From positions 1 to 17,049 of the forward strand of contig CAYGZA010000120.1 of assembly GCA_964354135.1 (NCBI GenBank): a DNA stretch of 17,049 bases, given 5' to 3'. Origin of the DNA: CAYGZA01 sp964354135 (GTDB lineage: Bacteria > Planctomycetota > Planctomycetia > Pirellulales > Thermoguttaceae). The translations under genes were made by a program, and so were the position numbers. The notes beneath the pieces are model-generated. The model searched no databases. It saw only the letters and a program-made list of their open reading frames with translations, and was not told the origin of the DNA. This document shows, piece by piece, positions 10,242 to 16,467 of this stretch (position 1 is its first letter; every line of letters starts with the position of its first letter).

Positions 10242-10882
10242 AATCGCCGTATTGCGCAGTCTTGCTGGCAGGGTTTGGGCTGGGACTATGGGCCGCGCCC
10301 GTTCCGGCCGCACCCGGCGATTCCGGCCAGGGCCAGCCGGTGGATCGGGAGTTGTTCAAGGATTCAGGCGTTCGACCGGGAGGGGAGCCGGAAAAGGCCG
10401 AGAACCCGCTGCTGGCCGTCTCGCGGGAAATGCGGAAAGTGGAAGGGTTGATCGGCCGGAGCGAGTGCGGCCCCCCGACGCAGCAGTTGCAGGGCCGGAT
10501 CGTGGCGGAACTGGCGGAACTGATCCAAGCGGCGCGGAAACGCTGCGGGCAAGGCAGCTCCGTGCAGCCTGCGGCCGCAAAGGCCGGACCCCGCCCGCAG
10601 ACCGAGCCACCCAAAGAGAAACCCGGTGCCGGCCAGGCGAAACCGGGATCGCAGCCGGCGGCCGTCGCCAACCCTCAGGCTCAAGGCACTCGCTCCGAGC
10701 GGCTGAGCATGGAGCAGGTGATTTCCGTGCTGAGTCAGGCATGGGGGAGCCTTCCGAAGCGCGAGCGGCAGCAAATGCTGCAATTGACGCCGCCGGAGGA
10801 GTTCTTGCCGAAGTACGAGCGCCTGATCGAGGATTATTTCAAACGGCTGGCGGAGGAAAAGTCGCCGAGGAGCGAGAACTGA
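10238..10882 (+). CDS. Small secreted protein at the end of the MoxR/VWA cluster
   Basis: A 214-residue product beginning at a GTG that overlaps the stop of the preceding gene by 3 bases and is preceded by a strong AAAGGAG. The N-terminus is a typical Sec signal peptide: Lys2, a hydrophobic core (AVLLAGFGLGLWAA) and a probable cleavage near PVPAAPG. No lipobox cysteine is seen. The mature protein has a helical segment (NPLLAVSREMRKVEGLIG), a Pro/Ala/Gln/Lys-rich linker (about 105-148), and a conserved-looking C-terminal helical region (SMEQVISVLSQAWGSLPKRE, then MLQLTPPEEFLPKYERLIEDYFKRLAEE). No known domain was recognised. Tight coupling to the large coiled-coil gene implies a shared periplasmic or envelope role. 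The gene and its start are well supported; the function is unknown. Confidence 0.85.
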   Translation: MKSPYCAVLLAGFGLGLWAAPVPAAPGDSGQGQPVDRELFKDSGVRPGGEPEKAENPLLAVSREMRKVEGLIGRSECGPPTQQLQGRIVAELAELIQAARKRCGQGSSVQPAAAKAGPRPQTEPPKEKPGAGQAKPGSQPAAVANPQAQGTRSERLSMEQVISVLSQAWGSLPKRERQQMLQLTPPEEFLPKYERLIEDYFKRLAEEKSPRSEN

Positions 10883-10894
10883 GGAGACTCTCGC

Positions 10895-10910
10895 GCCGGG
10901 CAAGCCCGGC
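10895..10910. terminator. GC-rich hairpin after the MoxR/VWA cluster (weak terminator candidate)
   Basis: A 7-bp perfect inverted repeat (GCCGGGC / GCCCGGC, 2-base centre) lies 13 bases after the stop codon at 10882. There is no U-tract behind it, only TTT after about 12 bases, so intrinsic termination is doubtful. It may instead be a remnant of a dispersed palindromic repeat. Confidence 0.35.
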
Positions 10911-10930
10911 CGCTACACGGGTTTCCCAAA

Positions 10931-10983
10931 CCCTGAACCCCGAACCCTGAACCCTAAACCCTGAACCCTGAACCCTGAACCCC
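10931..10983 (+). repeat. Telomere-like heptamer repeat (CCCTGAA) abutting a start codon
   Basis: Seven complete 7-base units run from 10931 to 10979. Five are CCCTGAA, one is CCCCGAA and one is CCCTAAA. CCCC then leads directly to ATG 10984. The minus strand reads as a false GSGFRVQ-periodic peptide. No Shine-Dalgarno can be found in or behind the tract. Confidence 0.9.
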
Positions 10984-12048
10984 ATGTCGCGCCTCTGCCG
11001 CATCTCGCGCCGCTCCTTTCTGGGGCTCCTCCCGGCGCTCACGGCAATACTCCGTCCGATGTTGGCAGCTTCCCGGGAGAAGGGGAATCAAGAGCGGGCA
11101 GCCGGGAAGATGATCACCCCGGTGACCGAGCGGGCGATCGAGCGGGGTCTGGAGTTCCTGGCCTCGCGGCAGCACGAGGACGGCTCCTTTGGCGCCGGGG
11201 CCTACCGCGGCAACGTCGCCGTGGTCTCGCTGTGCGGCATGGCGATGATGGCCGGCGGCAGCACGCCCGGCCGCGGGCCTTACGGGCCGCACGTCGCCAA
11301 GTGCCTGGATTACGTCCTGGCAAACACCCACGAGAGCGGCTACATCATCGCGCCGGCCTACGCCCAGCACGGCCCCATGTACGGCCACGGATTCGCCGCA
11401 ATGTTCCTGGCCGAATGCTACGGCATGAGCCCGCGGCCCGAACTCCGCGAGAAACTCGGCAGGGCGGTCAAGCTGATCGTCAACTGCCAAAACGAACAGG
11501 GGGGATGGCGCTACCAACCCGAGCGCAGGGAAGCCGACATCTCGGTGACCGTCTGCCAGGTGATGGCGCTAAGGGCTGCGCGGAACGCCGGGCTGTACGT
11601 GCCGCCCCAGACGATCGACCGCAGCGTCGACTACATCAAGTCAAGCCAGAACGCCGACGGCGGCTTTTCGTACCGCCTGACGGAGCGGGGCACAAGCGCG
11701 TTCCCGCGGTCCGCTGCCGCCGTGGTCGGACTCTTTAGCGCCGGCATTTACGAGGGTCCCGAAGTCACCAAGGGAATGAAATACCTGGTGCAGTTCATCC
11801 CGCAGCACGGCGTCGAGCGGCACGAAACGTGGTACTTCTACGGCCACTATTATGCCGCCCTGGCGATGTGGCAGGCGGGGGGCGACCGGTGGGAAAAGTG
11901 GTACCCGGCCATCCGCGACGAGCTCTTGGCCCGCCAACGCCCCAACGGCGCCTGGGTCGATCCGACCGTCTCCTTTGACTTCGCCACGGCCATGGCCTGC
12001 TTGATCCTCCAAGTGCCCTACAACTACCTGCCGATCTTCCAGCGCTGA
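10984..12048 (+). CDS. Tat-exported prenyltransferase/squalene-cyclase-like alpha-toroid protein
   Basis: A 354-residue protein. It starts with a twin-arginine signal: SRRSFLG at residues 8-14, then a hydrophobic stretch LLPALTAIL, so export in the folded state is likely. The mature part has at least four repeats of the terpenoid-cyclase/prenyltransferase toroid type: RQHEDGSFG (62-70), NCQNEQGGW (167-175), SSQNADGGF (220-228) and RQRPNGAW (317-324). These are QW-like turns joining helix pairs. The DxDD catalytic motif of class II squalene cyclases is not seen, so cyclase activity is unsupported. Proteins of this kind are numerous in planctomycetes and mostly uncharacterised. A heptamer repeat occupies the place of its ribosome binding site. 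The fold is likely; the biochemical role is unknown. Confidence 0.88.
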   Translation: MSRLCRISRRSFLGLLPALTAILRPMLAASREKGNQERAAGKMITPVTERAIERGLEFLASRQHEDGSFGAGAYRGNVAVVSLCGMAMMAGGSTPGRGPYGPHVAKCLDYVLANTHESGYIIAPAYAQHGPMYGHGFAAMFLAECYGMSPRPELREKLGRAVKLIVNCQNEQGGWRYQPERREADISVTVCQVMALRAARNAGLYVPPQTIDRSVDYIKSSQNADGGFSYRLTERGTSAFPRSAAAVVGLFSAGIYEGPEVTKGMKYLVQFIPQHGVERHETWYFYGHYYAALAMWQAGGDRWEKWYPAIRDELLARQRPNGAWVDPTVSFDFATAMACLILQVPYNYLPIFQR

Positions 12049-12066
12049 ACGAGGTTCCACGATCCC

Positions 12067-12149
12067 GGGAGGGCGAGGCTCCTGCCGAGCCGGGCAGAAA
12101 CGCGAGTCCGGCGACCACAACTGCGGCTCCGCAGGAGCCTCGCCCTCCC
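12067..12149. repeat. 83-bp palindromic element (26-bp arms)
   Basis: Arms at 12067-12092 and 12124-12149 are inverted copies with one mismatch (core AGGGCGAGGCTCCTGC), separated by 31 bases. It occupies most of the gap between the toroid protein and the hisN-like gene. The size, strong dyad symmetry and lack of an ORF fit a MITE/REP-like dispersed element. It could also form a transcript hairpin and work as a transcription attenuator. No target-site duplication is evident by eye. Confidence 0.85.
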
Positions 12150-12177
12150 CGCAACACACAACATTCTTCGGACTGTC

Positions 12178-12987
12178 ATGAGCCCCAATCCCTGCCATCC
12201 CGAGTACGCCCGGCGTCTTGCGCTCGCCTTGGAAGCGGGCCGCGAGGCGGGCCGCATCACCCTGGAGCACTTCCGCCGCGACGACCTGGCGGTCGAGCGA
12301 AAGAAGGACGATTCGCCGGTCACGATCGCCGACCGCCGCGCCGAAGAACACCTGCGGCGGCGCATCGCCGAGGCATTTCCCGAGGACGGCATCCTCGGGG
12401 AGGAATTCCCGGAGCGCCCCGGCGCCAGCGGCTTCCGCTGGGTCCTCGACCCGATCGACGGAACCAAGTCCTTCATCCACGGGGTGCCGCTCTACTCGAC
12501 CCTGATCGGCGTCGAGCATGACGGCCGCAGCGTCGCCGGGTTGATCCTCATTCCGGCGCTGGACGAGTGCGTTTACGCGGCGGAAGGGGACGGGGCATGG
12601 TACGCCTTCCAGGACCGGCCGCCGCGGCCGGCCCGCGTCTCGGCCTGCCCGCGCCTGGCCGAAGGGCTCTTCCTCACCAGCGAAGTGGCCAACTTCGACG
12701 CGATCGGCCGCCGCGACGTGTACTACCGGCTCCAGGCTGCCGCGCGGCTCAGCCGCTCTTGGGGAGACGGCTACGGCTACCTGCTGGTGGCCACCGGCCG
12801 GGCCGAGGTGATGGCCGACCCGGTAATGAACCTCTGGGATGCCGCCGCCATCCAACCGGTCCTCGAACAGGCCGGCGGCACGTTCACCGATTGGCAGGGC
12901 CGCTCCACCATCTACTCGGGTCAAGGCATCGCGACCAACGGCCGCGTCCTCGAAGAGGTTCTCGCGATCACCCGGGGGGACGTTTAG
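12178..12987 (+). CDS. hisN: Histidinol-phosphatase HisN-type / inositol-monophosphatase-family enzyme
   Basis: A 269-residue protein of the usual length for the family. It carries all hallmark Mg2+/phosphate-binding motifs: SPVTIAD (46-52), GEE (74-76), DPIDGT (91-96) and WDAAA (220-224). Expected metal ligands are E75, D91, D94 and D221. The segments PIDGTKSFIHGVPLYSTLIG and GDGYGYLLVATGRAEVMADP resemble the HisN subgroup that removes phosphate from L-histidinol phosphate in histidine synthesis. Inositol-1-phosphate or another sugar phosphate is an alternative substrate, since family members overlap in sequence. It is a soluble cytoplasmic enzyme. No other his gene is present in the window, so context does not help. 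ATG 12178 lies 28 bases after the palindromic element and has no clear Shine-Dalgarno. Confidence 0.85.
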   Translation: MSPNPCHPEYARRLALALEAGREAGRITLEHFRRDDLAVERKKDDSPVTIADRRAEEHLRRRIAEAFPEDGILGEEFPERPGASGFRWVLDPIDGTKSFIHGVPLYSTLIGVEHDGRSVAGLILIPALDECVYAAEGDGAWYAFQDRPPRPARVSACPRLAEGLFLTSEVANFDAIGRRDVYYRLQAAARLSRSWGDGYGYLLVATGRAEVMADPVMNLWDAAAIQPVLEQAGGTFTDWQGRSTIYSGQGIATNGRVLEEVLAITRGDV

Positions 12988-13273
12988 GTGGCCCGGGGCG
13001 TCACTTCGCCTGTCCCGGCCAGAGCACGGTCTTCCACCACAGGTCGGCTACACTTTAACCCCTGCACCCAGAGAGTGCGTGCATCTGCCGGCCCCTGCTA
13101 TTGGGGTTAATCCACTAAGCCATACCCCTGCTCTGCAACGTGTCCCGGGGTTCTGGTGGATGCGCACCGCCCCAATGGCAACGACCCTCTCGGGAAACAC
13201 CCGTAGAGTCGCATTTCCGCGCCGCTGTCGCCGCTGAGAACCGCCGCAAGTCGGTAGCGGCCGAAGGCCGCCT
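12988..13273. other. Intergenic stretch between convergent genes
   Basis: This 286-base gap has no supported gene. It contains a short 8-bp inverted repeat (TTAACCCC at 13055-13062 and GGGGTTAA at 13103-13110) and a GC hairpin near its right end. ORFs crossing it have unnatural Arg/Ser/Gly-rich composition and overlap the real minus-strand gene. Confidence 0.5.
13257..13271. terminator. Candidate hairpin terminator between convergent genes
   Basis: A 6-bp perfect stem GCGGCC / GGCCGC with a GAA loop, followed on the + strand by CTTTA. It lies just beyond the TAA stop (13274-13276) of the minus-strand gene and could serve the plus-strand hisN-like transcript. The T-run is short, so the call is tentative. 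Confidence 0.35.
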
Positions 13274-13537
13274 TTAGCCCGGAGCGCGGACAAAGCCCTC
13301 GCAGAGCGGGACAAACGCGCGGAGGCCGCCGTCATCGACCGCTCCAGTGACCAAGATGCTTTGGCCCGGCGCTTTCTCCCAGAGAACTTGGATCTCGACC
13401 TGATACTCCGTGCCGGATGGTCCGGCAACGTCGCAACAGTCGTTCTCGCCGATCTTCGCTTTCAGGTCGGCGTACCTGAGCCTTTGATACAGAGCGAGTT
13501 GCCGCCGCAGCACGGCGAGAGCCTCTTGCCTGTTCAT
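13274..13537 (-). CDS. Small conserved-looking hypothetical protein
   Basis: An 87-residue product from ATG 13537, which has AGGAGG 9 bases upstream. A GTG at 13543 is only 3 bases from that site and is less likely. The protein begins MNRQEALAVLRRQLALYQRL as an amphipathic helix. It continues with a short mixed alpha/beta part containing NDCCDVAGPSGTEYQVEIQV and ends with GAVDDGGLRAFVPLCEGFV. No domain was recognised. The two adjacent Cys (CC) and the GPSGTEYQVE / VDDGGLRAFVPL strands look like a genuine small fold rather than noise, and composition and spacing are normal for a coding sequence. It converges with the hisN-like gene and lies downstream of a palindromic element. It was not placed in an operon. 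The function is unknown. Confidence 0.75.
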   Translation of the reverse strand: MNRQEALAVLRRQLALYQRLRYADLKAKIGENDCCDVAGPSGTEYQVEIQVLWEKAPGQSILVTGAVDDGGLRAFVPLCEGFVRAPG

Positions 13538-13546
13538 GACCACCGG

Positions 13547-13552
13547 CCTCCT
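13547..13552 (-). promoter_or_regulatory. Ribosome binding site (AGGAGG) for the small hypothetical gene
   Basis: A perfect AGGAGG on the minus strand lies 9 bases before ATG 13537 and only 3 before the alternative GTG 13543. It both supports the gene and selects the ATG. Confidence 0.75.
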
Positions 13553-13596
13553 TTCTCAACATACGGTCCCTGGTTCGCGCGCCGATGACCAGAAAC

Positions 13597-13679
13597 GTAG
13601 GTTATGCTTCAGCATAACGCTCTATTCCGCACCTCACGCCATCCGAGTTTGCGGGGTGTTATGCTGAAGCATAACCTAC
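13597..13679. repeat. 83-bp element with perfect 22-bp inverted arms made of nested palindromes
   Basis: Arms 13597-13618 and 13658-13679 are perfect inverted copies separated by 39 bases. Each arm itself contains an 18-base near-palindrome (GTTATGCT-TC-AGCATAAC; GA centre in the other arm), so each can also fold alone. The sequence is AT-rich compared with its surroundings and has no ORF. This looks like a REP/BIME- or MITE-type mobile repeat. A double operator is a less likely reading, since the nearest start codon (13537) lies 60 bases away. Confidence 0.88.
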
Positions 13680-13767
13680 TTCGACTGAGAAAAGCAGAAT
13701 GTCTCCTTTCTCTCCCGCTGACCCCAGACTCTCCTTAATACTACGTGGAGACAAATAACGGTTGTGC

Positions 13768-13799
13768 GATAGGCTCTTAGTACCCCCCATGAGCCTATC
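13768..13799 (-). terminator. Hairpin at the 3' end of the ATPase gene
   Basis: A perfect 9-bp inverted repeat (GATAGGCTC 13768-13776 / GAGCCTATC 13791-13799) with a 14-base loop. It touches the TAG stop of the minus-strand ATPase gene. There is no U-rich tail on the minus strand, so it is a weak intrinsic terminator or an mRNA 3'-end stabiliser. Confidence 0.4.
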
Positions 13800-16249
13800 T
13801 ACTTCTTGCGAAGATTCATGTCCGTCTTGCCGCACTCGCAGCGGACCGACTCGGGAGTTTCCCGGTCTGGCAATACTCGGACGTACTCGCTGCAATCCGA
13901 ACAACTGAATCCGCCAAGGAGATCCCGGAACGCCTTTGCGACGGGTGCGAAGTCCTCCTTGGTCAAGTTGTCCCAGTTGTTGTAGTGCACCGCGATGTTT
14001 AGTTGCCACTGCTCAGCATTCGAGGCTTCGGCAAGGAGAGCAAACGCGGACGCGCGAGCAGCAACCTGGTCGACGATCTCCCTTTGGTTCCATGAATTCG
14101 CGGCGTCCTTCGCGCTCTTGTGGAGCTTCTGCATACGCGCGATCGCCGCGAGCATAAGCTCTCCAAGCTGATACCGGGCGTCTCCACGAAACGCCACCGG
14201 CGCTCGCAGCCTGTGGCACAGCTCCGTTGATGCGTATTCAAGGTAGTGGCGGAGAAGAGCGGCGGCGGCTCGCACGTCGTTTTCCTCAAGATGGTCATTG
14301 ATCTCTGTCCACACGTCTCGGTCATCCCATCGAGTTGGCCCAAGGTCAACGCTCCAGGTCCTGAACTCCACAGAGGATCGTTCCCCGAGAAGACCCTCAG
14401 TCCTCATGTGGCGCAGCCAGATGGGATCATGCGTGGTCATGATGAACTGTGTATTTGGGAACTCCCTTTTCAGAAGGGCGCAGACCTCGCGACGGTGACC
14501 CGAGTCCACGGACATGAGGACGTCGTCAAGCACCGCGAGAGTGAAACCGCCGCCCTGGAGATGCCTCATCAGTGCGAGGTACAAGCACAAGCCCATGCCA
14601 TCCTGGTGGCCCTCGCTGTGATACGCGCCGGGCGGGAAGAAGCCGCGTCCGTAGAAGTCGACGTCAAAGCCGAGTTTCCCCATCGACGGGATGAGCTTAG
14701 CCTGGAACTTGTCTTCATCGTCGCGGTTGACGAAGCCATAGAGGGACGCGAAGTCCTTCTCGACGTCCGCGTAGATTCCCGTGAGGACCGTGTCGCTGGT
14801 GGCGGTGTAGATGTCAGATACCTGCCGTGCGCTCTGAGCCTGCTCCTTGGCGGCCTTTTGCTTCCGCATCGCGTCGCGCCAGACCTCAAGCCGCTCCTGC
14901 GCGACCGTGAGCCAGTCCCGGGCGGCGTCCTGCTTCGTCGGCTCCGGAAGAATGCCGACCGTCTTCTCGAACTCGCCGACCGCATCGAGGACGGCCTGCG
15001 GCACAATCGGCACGTTCGATAGGACCGTGATCGTCTCGGCCAACGGCAGGACGGTGGCCAGCCTTTCGCCCGCAGATTTGCAGGTGGAGCTGTAGTCGCT
15101 GGCTTCCTGCATGGCCACAGGCGTTTTTGCGAGCGCGGCGTAGCGGACCAAGGTGTTGATCGCGAGCTGCACCTTCCGAAGGGCCGCGATTAACGGAGCG
15201 ATCTTTGTTTCCGCTGCCGTGCGCTTGCGTGATACCTCTTCCAAGTGGTCAATCTTGGCCTGAACGTGCTTCTTGAGTCCGCCGAGATCCCATGGGGTAT
15301 CGCAGAACGGACACGATCCGGCCTCGATGAGATCCATCCCAGTCGTGTAGAACGCGTCTCGTTTCACACTTGCCGCAACCGCCGGATCGCCCGCAAGAGC
15401 GGTGAGATCAGCGGTGACTTCAGCAACACACGTCCTGGTGGGGACGCTGCCGATTTCCGCGAGAGCCTCGCGGGCGGCTTGTATGTCCGCAAGGGCTTGG
15501 GTCTTGGGAATGCGCTGGGGCTGCACCGGCCCTGGCGTTGCCATCCCGTCCTTGAGAGATGTTGTCTGAGTCAGTTCTGCGAGTGCCGGGAGACCGAGAA
15601 TCGCGCGCTGGACGTTTGCCGCAGCGAGCACATTCTCCGTTGTCAGTTCAGTCATCTCCAGGGCACGCAGGAGGTTGTCGCGGGCCTGTGTGGCCGCCGT
15701 GCCGAGCGGGTCCAACTGTCTCTCGCAGGTGTTTGCGATCTTCTGCAAACCGACTCGGACCTTTTCCACTTGATCGAGATGGAGCAGCGCTTGGACCTCG
15801 TCAGCGCGCTTGCTGGGCGTCGCGAGCACATACTTGATTAACTCCCGGCGCGAGAGCGCGATCTCAGGATGCGCCTTCACTTGCCCGAGCACTTCCAGGA
15901 CGGCGGGATCGCTCGGCGTCACGTGGGCGGCCGCCGGGGGCTTCAGGCTCCGCTCGATGGTGACAGTCTTACTCAGGCTGGGAATCGTGACCTTGACTGT
16001 CACACGCGCCTTGTCCGGGTCGTTCCGCCTGTCTACGTGGGGCCCGTGCTGTTTGAGGGAGATGTCACCTGTTCCCTCTCCCGAGAGACGGGACACGTTT
16101 CCAGTCAGCACGAACTCCAGAGCGTCAACCACGGCACTCTTTCCCGTGCCGTTGGGACCACAAACGGCGAAGTTTTTCCCCTTGAAGTCCAGGGCCAGAT
16201 CGCGGATGCCGCGAAACTCCTTGATCGTTATGGAATCGACCCGAATCAC
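13799..16249 (-). CDS. Rad50/SMC-like ABC ATPase with CPFC hook motif and C-terminal zinc ribbon
   Basis: An 816-residue protein from GTG 16249, with GGGGAGGAG 8 bases upstream. Parts in order: an RecF/Rad50-type N-terminus (MIRVDSITIKEFRGIRDL), Walker A GPNGTGKS (31-38), helical regions on both sides of a CPFC motif (313-316) like the Rad50 zinc hook, an ABC signature-like HSEGHQDGMGL (544-554), Walker B LAVLDD (571-576), a D-loop-like MSVDSGHR, and an H-loop MTTHDP with His607. Asp576 replaces the usual catalytic Glu. The region about 640-780 is helical and unassigned (LLRHYLEYA ... VAFRGDARYQLGELML ... AVHYNNWDNLTKEDF). The C-terminus has CSDC (783-786) and CEC (804-806), a likely zinc ribbon. 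No TOPRIM motif is seen, so it is not an OLD nuclease. The 4-base GTGA overlap with the small gene upstream marks an operon. A DNA-sensing or phage-defence ATPase is an inference, not shown. Confidence 0.88.
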   Translation of the reverse strand: MIRVDSITIKEFRGIRDLALDFKGKNFAVCGPNGTGKSAVVDALEFVLTGNVSRLSGEGTGDISLKQHGPHVDRRNDPDKARVTVKVTIPSLSKTVTIERSLKPPAAAHVTPSDPAVLEVLGQVKAHPEIALSRRELIKYVLATPSKRADEVQALLHLDQVEKVRVGLQKIANTCERQLDPLGTAATQARDNLLRALEMTELTTENVLAAANVQRAILGLPALAELTQTTSLKDGMATPGPVQPQRIPKTQALADIQAAREALAEIGSVPTRTCVAEVTADLTALAGDPAVAASVKRDAFYTTGMDLIEAGSCPFCDTPWDLGGLKKHVQAKIDHLEEVSRKRTAAETKIAPLIAALRKVQLAINTLVRYAALAKTPVAMQEASDYSSTCKSAGERLATVLPLAETITVLSNVPIVPQAVLDAVGEFEKTVGILPEPTKQDAARDWLTVAQERLEVWRDAMRKQKAAKEQAQSARQVSDIYTATSDTVLTGIYADVEKDFASLYGFVNRDDEDKFQAKLIPSMGKLGFDVDFYGRGFFPPGAYHSEGHQDGMGLCLYLALMRHLQGGGFTLAVLDDVLMSVDSGHRREVCALLKREFPNTQFIMTTHDPIWLRHMRTEGLLGERSSVEFRTWSVDLGPTRWDDRDVWTEINDHLEENDVRAAAALLRHYLEYASTELCHRLRAPVAFRGDARYQLGELMLAAIARMQKLHKSAKDAANSWNQREIVDQVAARASAFALLAEASNAEQWQLNIAVHYNNWDNLTKEDFAPVAKAFRDLLGGFSCSDCSEYVRVLPDRETPESVRCECGKTDMNLRKK

Positions 16250-16461
16250 GGCAGCGACTCCTCCCCGAGGACGGCCGACTTCAGCGCGCGCTCGGTGAAA
16301 GTCTGCTCCTGCAGGAGGGTGTTGTGAAGCCGGGCGACCAACTCGTCCGACACCCCGGCGCCCGCAAGGTTTTCGAGGAACTTCTCGAAGACGTGCGAGG
16401 GGACGTCAGGTGATCCCTGCATTGTGGATGATGTAGTCATTGGGCTTGCTTCCGGTCCCAT
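16246..16461 (-). CDS. 71-residue partner protein of the Rad50-like ATPase
   Basis: Starts at ATG 16461 with GGGAG 6 bases upstream and ends in a GTGA overlap with the ATPase gene. This is strong evidence of translational coupling. The first ~20 residues are Ser/Thr/Pro-rich and probably disordered. The rest (VFEKFLENLAGAGVSDELVARLHNTLL, ending TFTERALKSAVLGEE) is predicted to be two or three amphipathic helices. There is no signal peptide, membrane segment or recognised domain. The size and position suggest an adaptor or regulatory subunit of the ATPase, or an antitoxin-like partner. A shorter product from the ATG at residue 8 is possible. The gene is too short for composition alone to prove it, but its start signal and overlap support it. 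Confidence 0.75.
   Translation of the reverse strand: MGPEASPMTTSSTMQGSPDVPSHVFEKFLENLAGAGVSDELVARLHNTLLQEQTFTERALKSAVLGEESLP
16258..16266 (-). promoter_or_regulatory. Strong ribosome binding site (GGGGAGGAG) before the ATPase GTG
   Basis: Located inside the end of the 71-residue gene, 8 bases before GTG 16249. It fixes the ATPase start and shows that the ATPase can be translated efficiently in addition to coupling. Confidence 0.7.
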
Positions 16462-16467
16462 GTGATT

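Noticed and set aside
10925..10983. CRISPR array
   Set aside because: Units are 7 bases without spacers, so it is a simple tandem repeat.
10839..11042. Minus-strand ORF with GSGFRVQ heptapeptide repeats
   Set aside because: Its periodic peptide is just the CCCTGAA tandem repeat read in three frames (7 x 3 bases); no ribosome binding site and it overlaps two real genes.
13055..13110. Inverted repeat TTAACCCC / GGGGTTAA as an attachment or operator site
   Set aside because: Only 8 bp per arm with a 40-base gap and no adjacent promoter or integrase; this can occur by chance.
13799..16249. Assignment of the ATPase to the OLD (overcoming lysogenization defect) nucleases
   Set aside because: OLD proteins carry a C-terminal TOPRIM nuclease domain; no TOPRIM DxD/E pattern was recognised, and the ABC signature and CPFC hook point to a Rad50-like protein.
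13799..16249. RloC/PrrC-type anticodon nuclease
   Set aside because: RloC also has a Rad50-like hook, but I could not identify its characteristic Arg-Glu-His nuclease triad in the C-terminal part.
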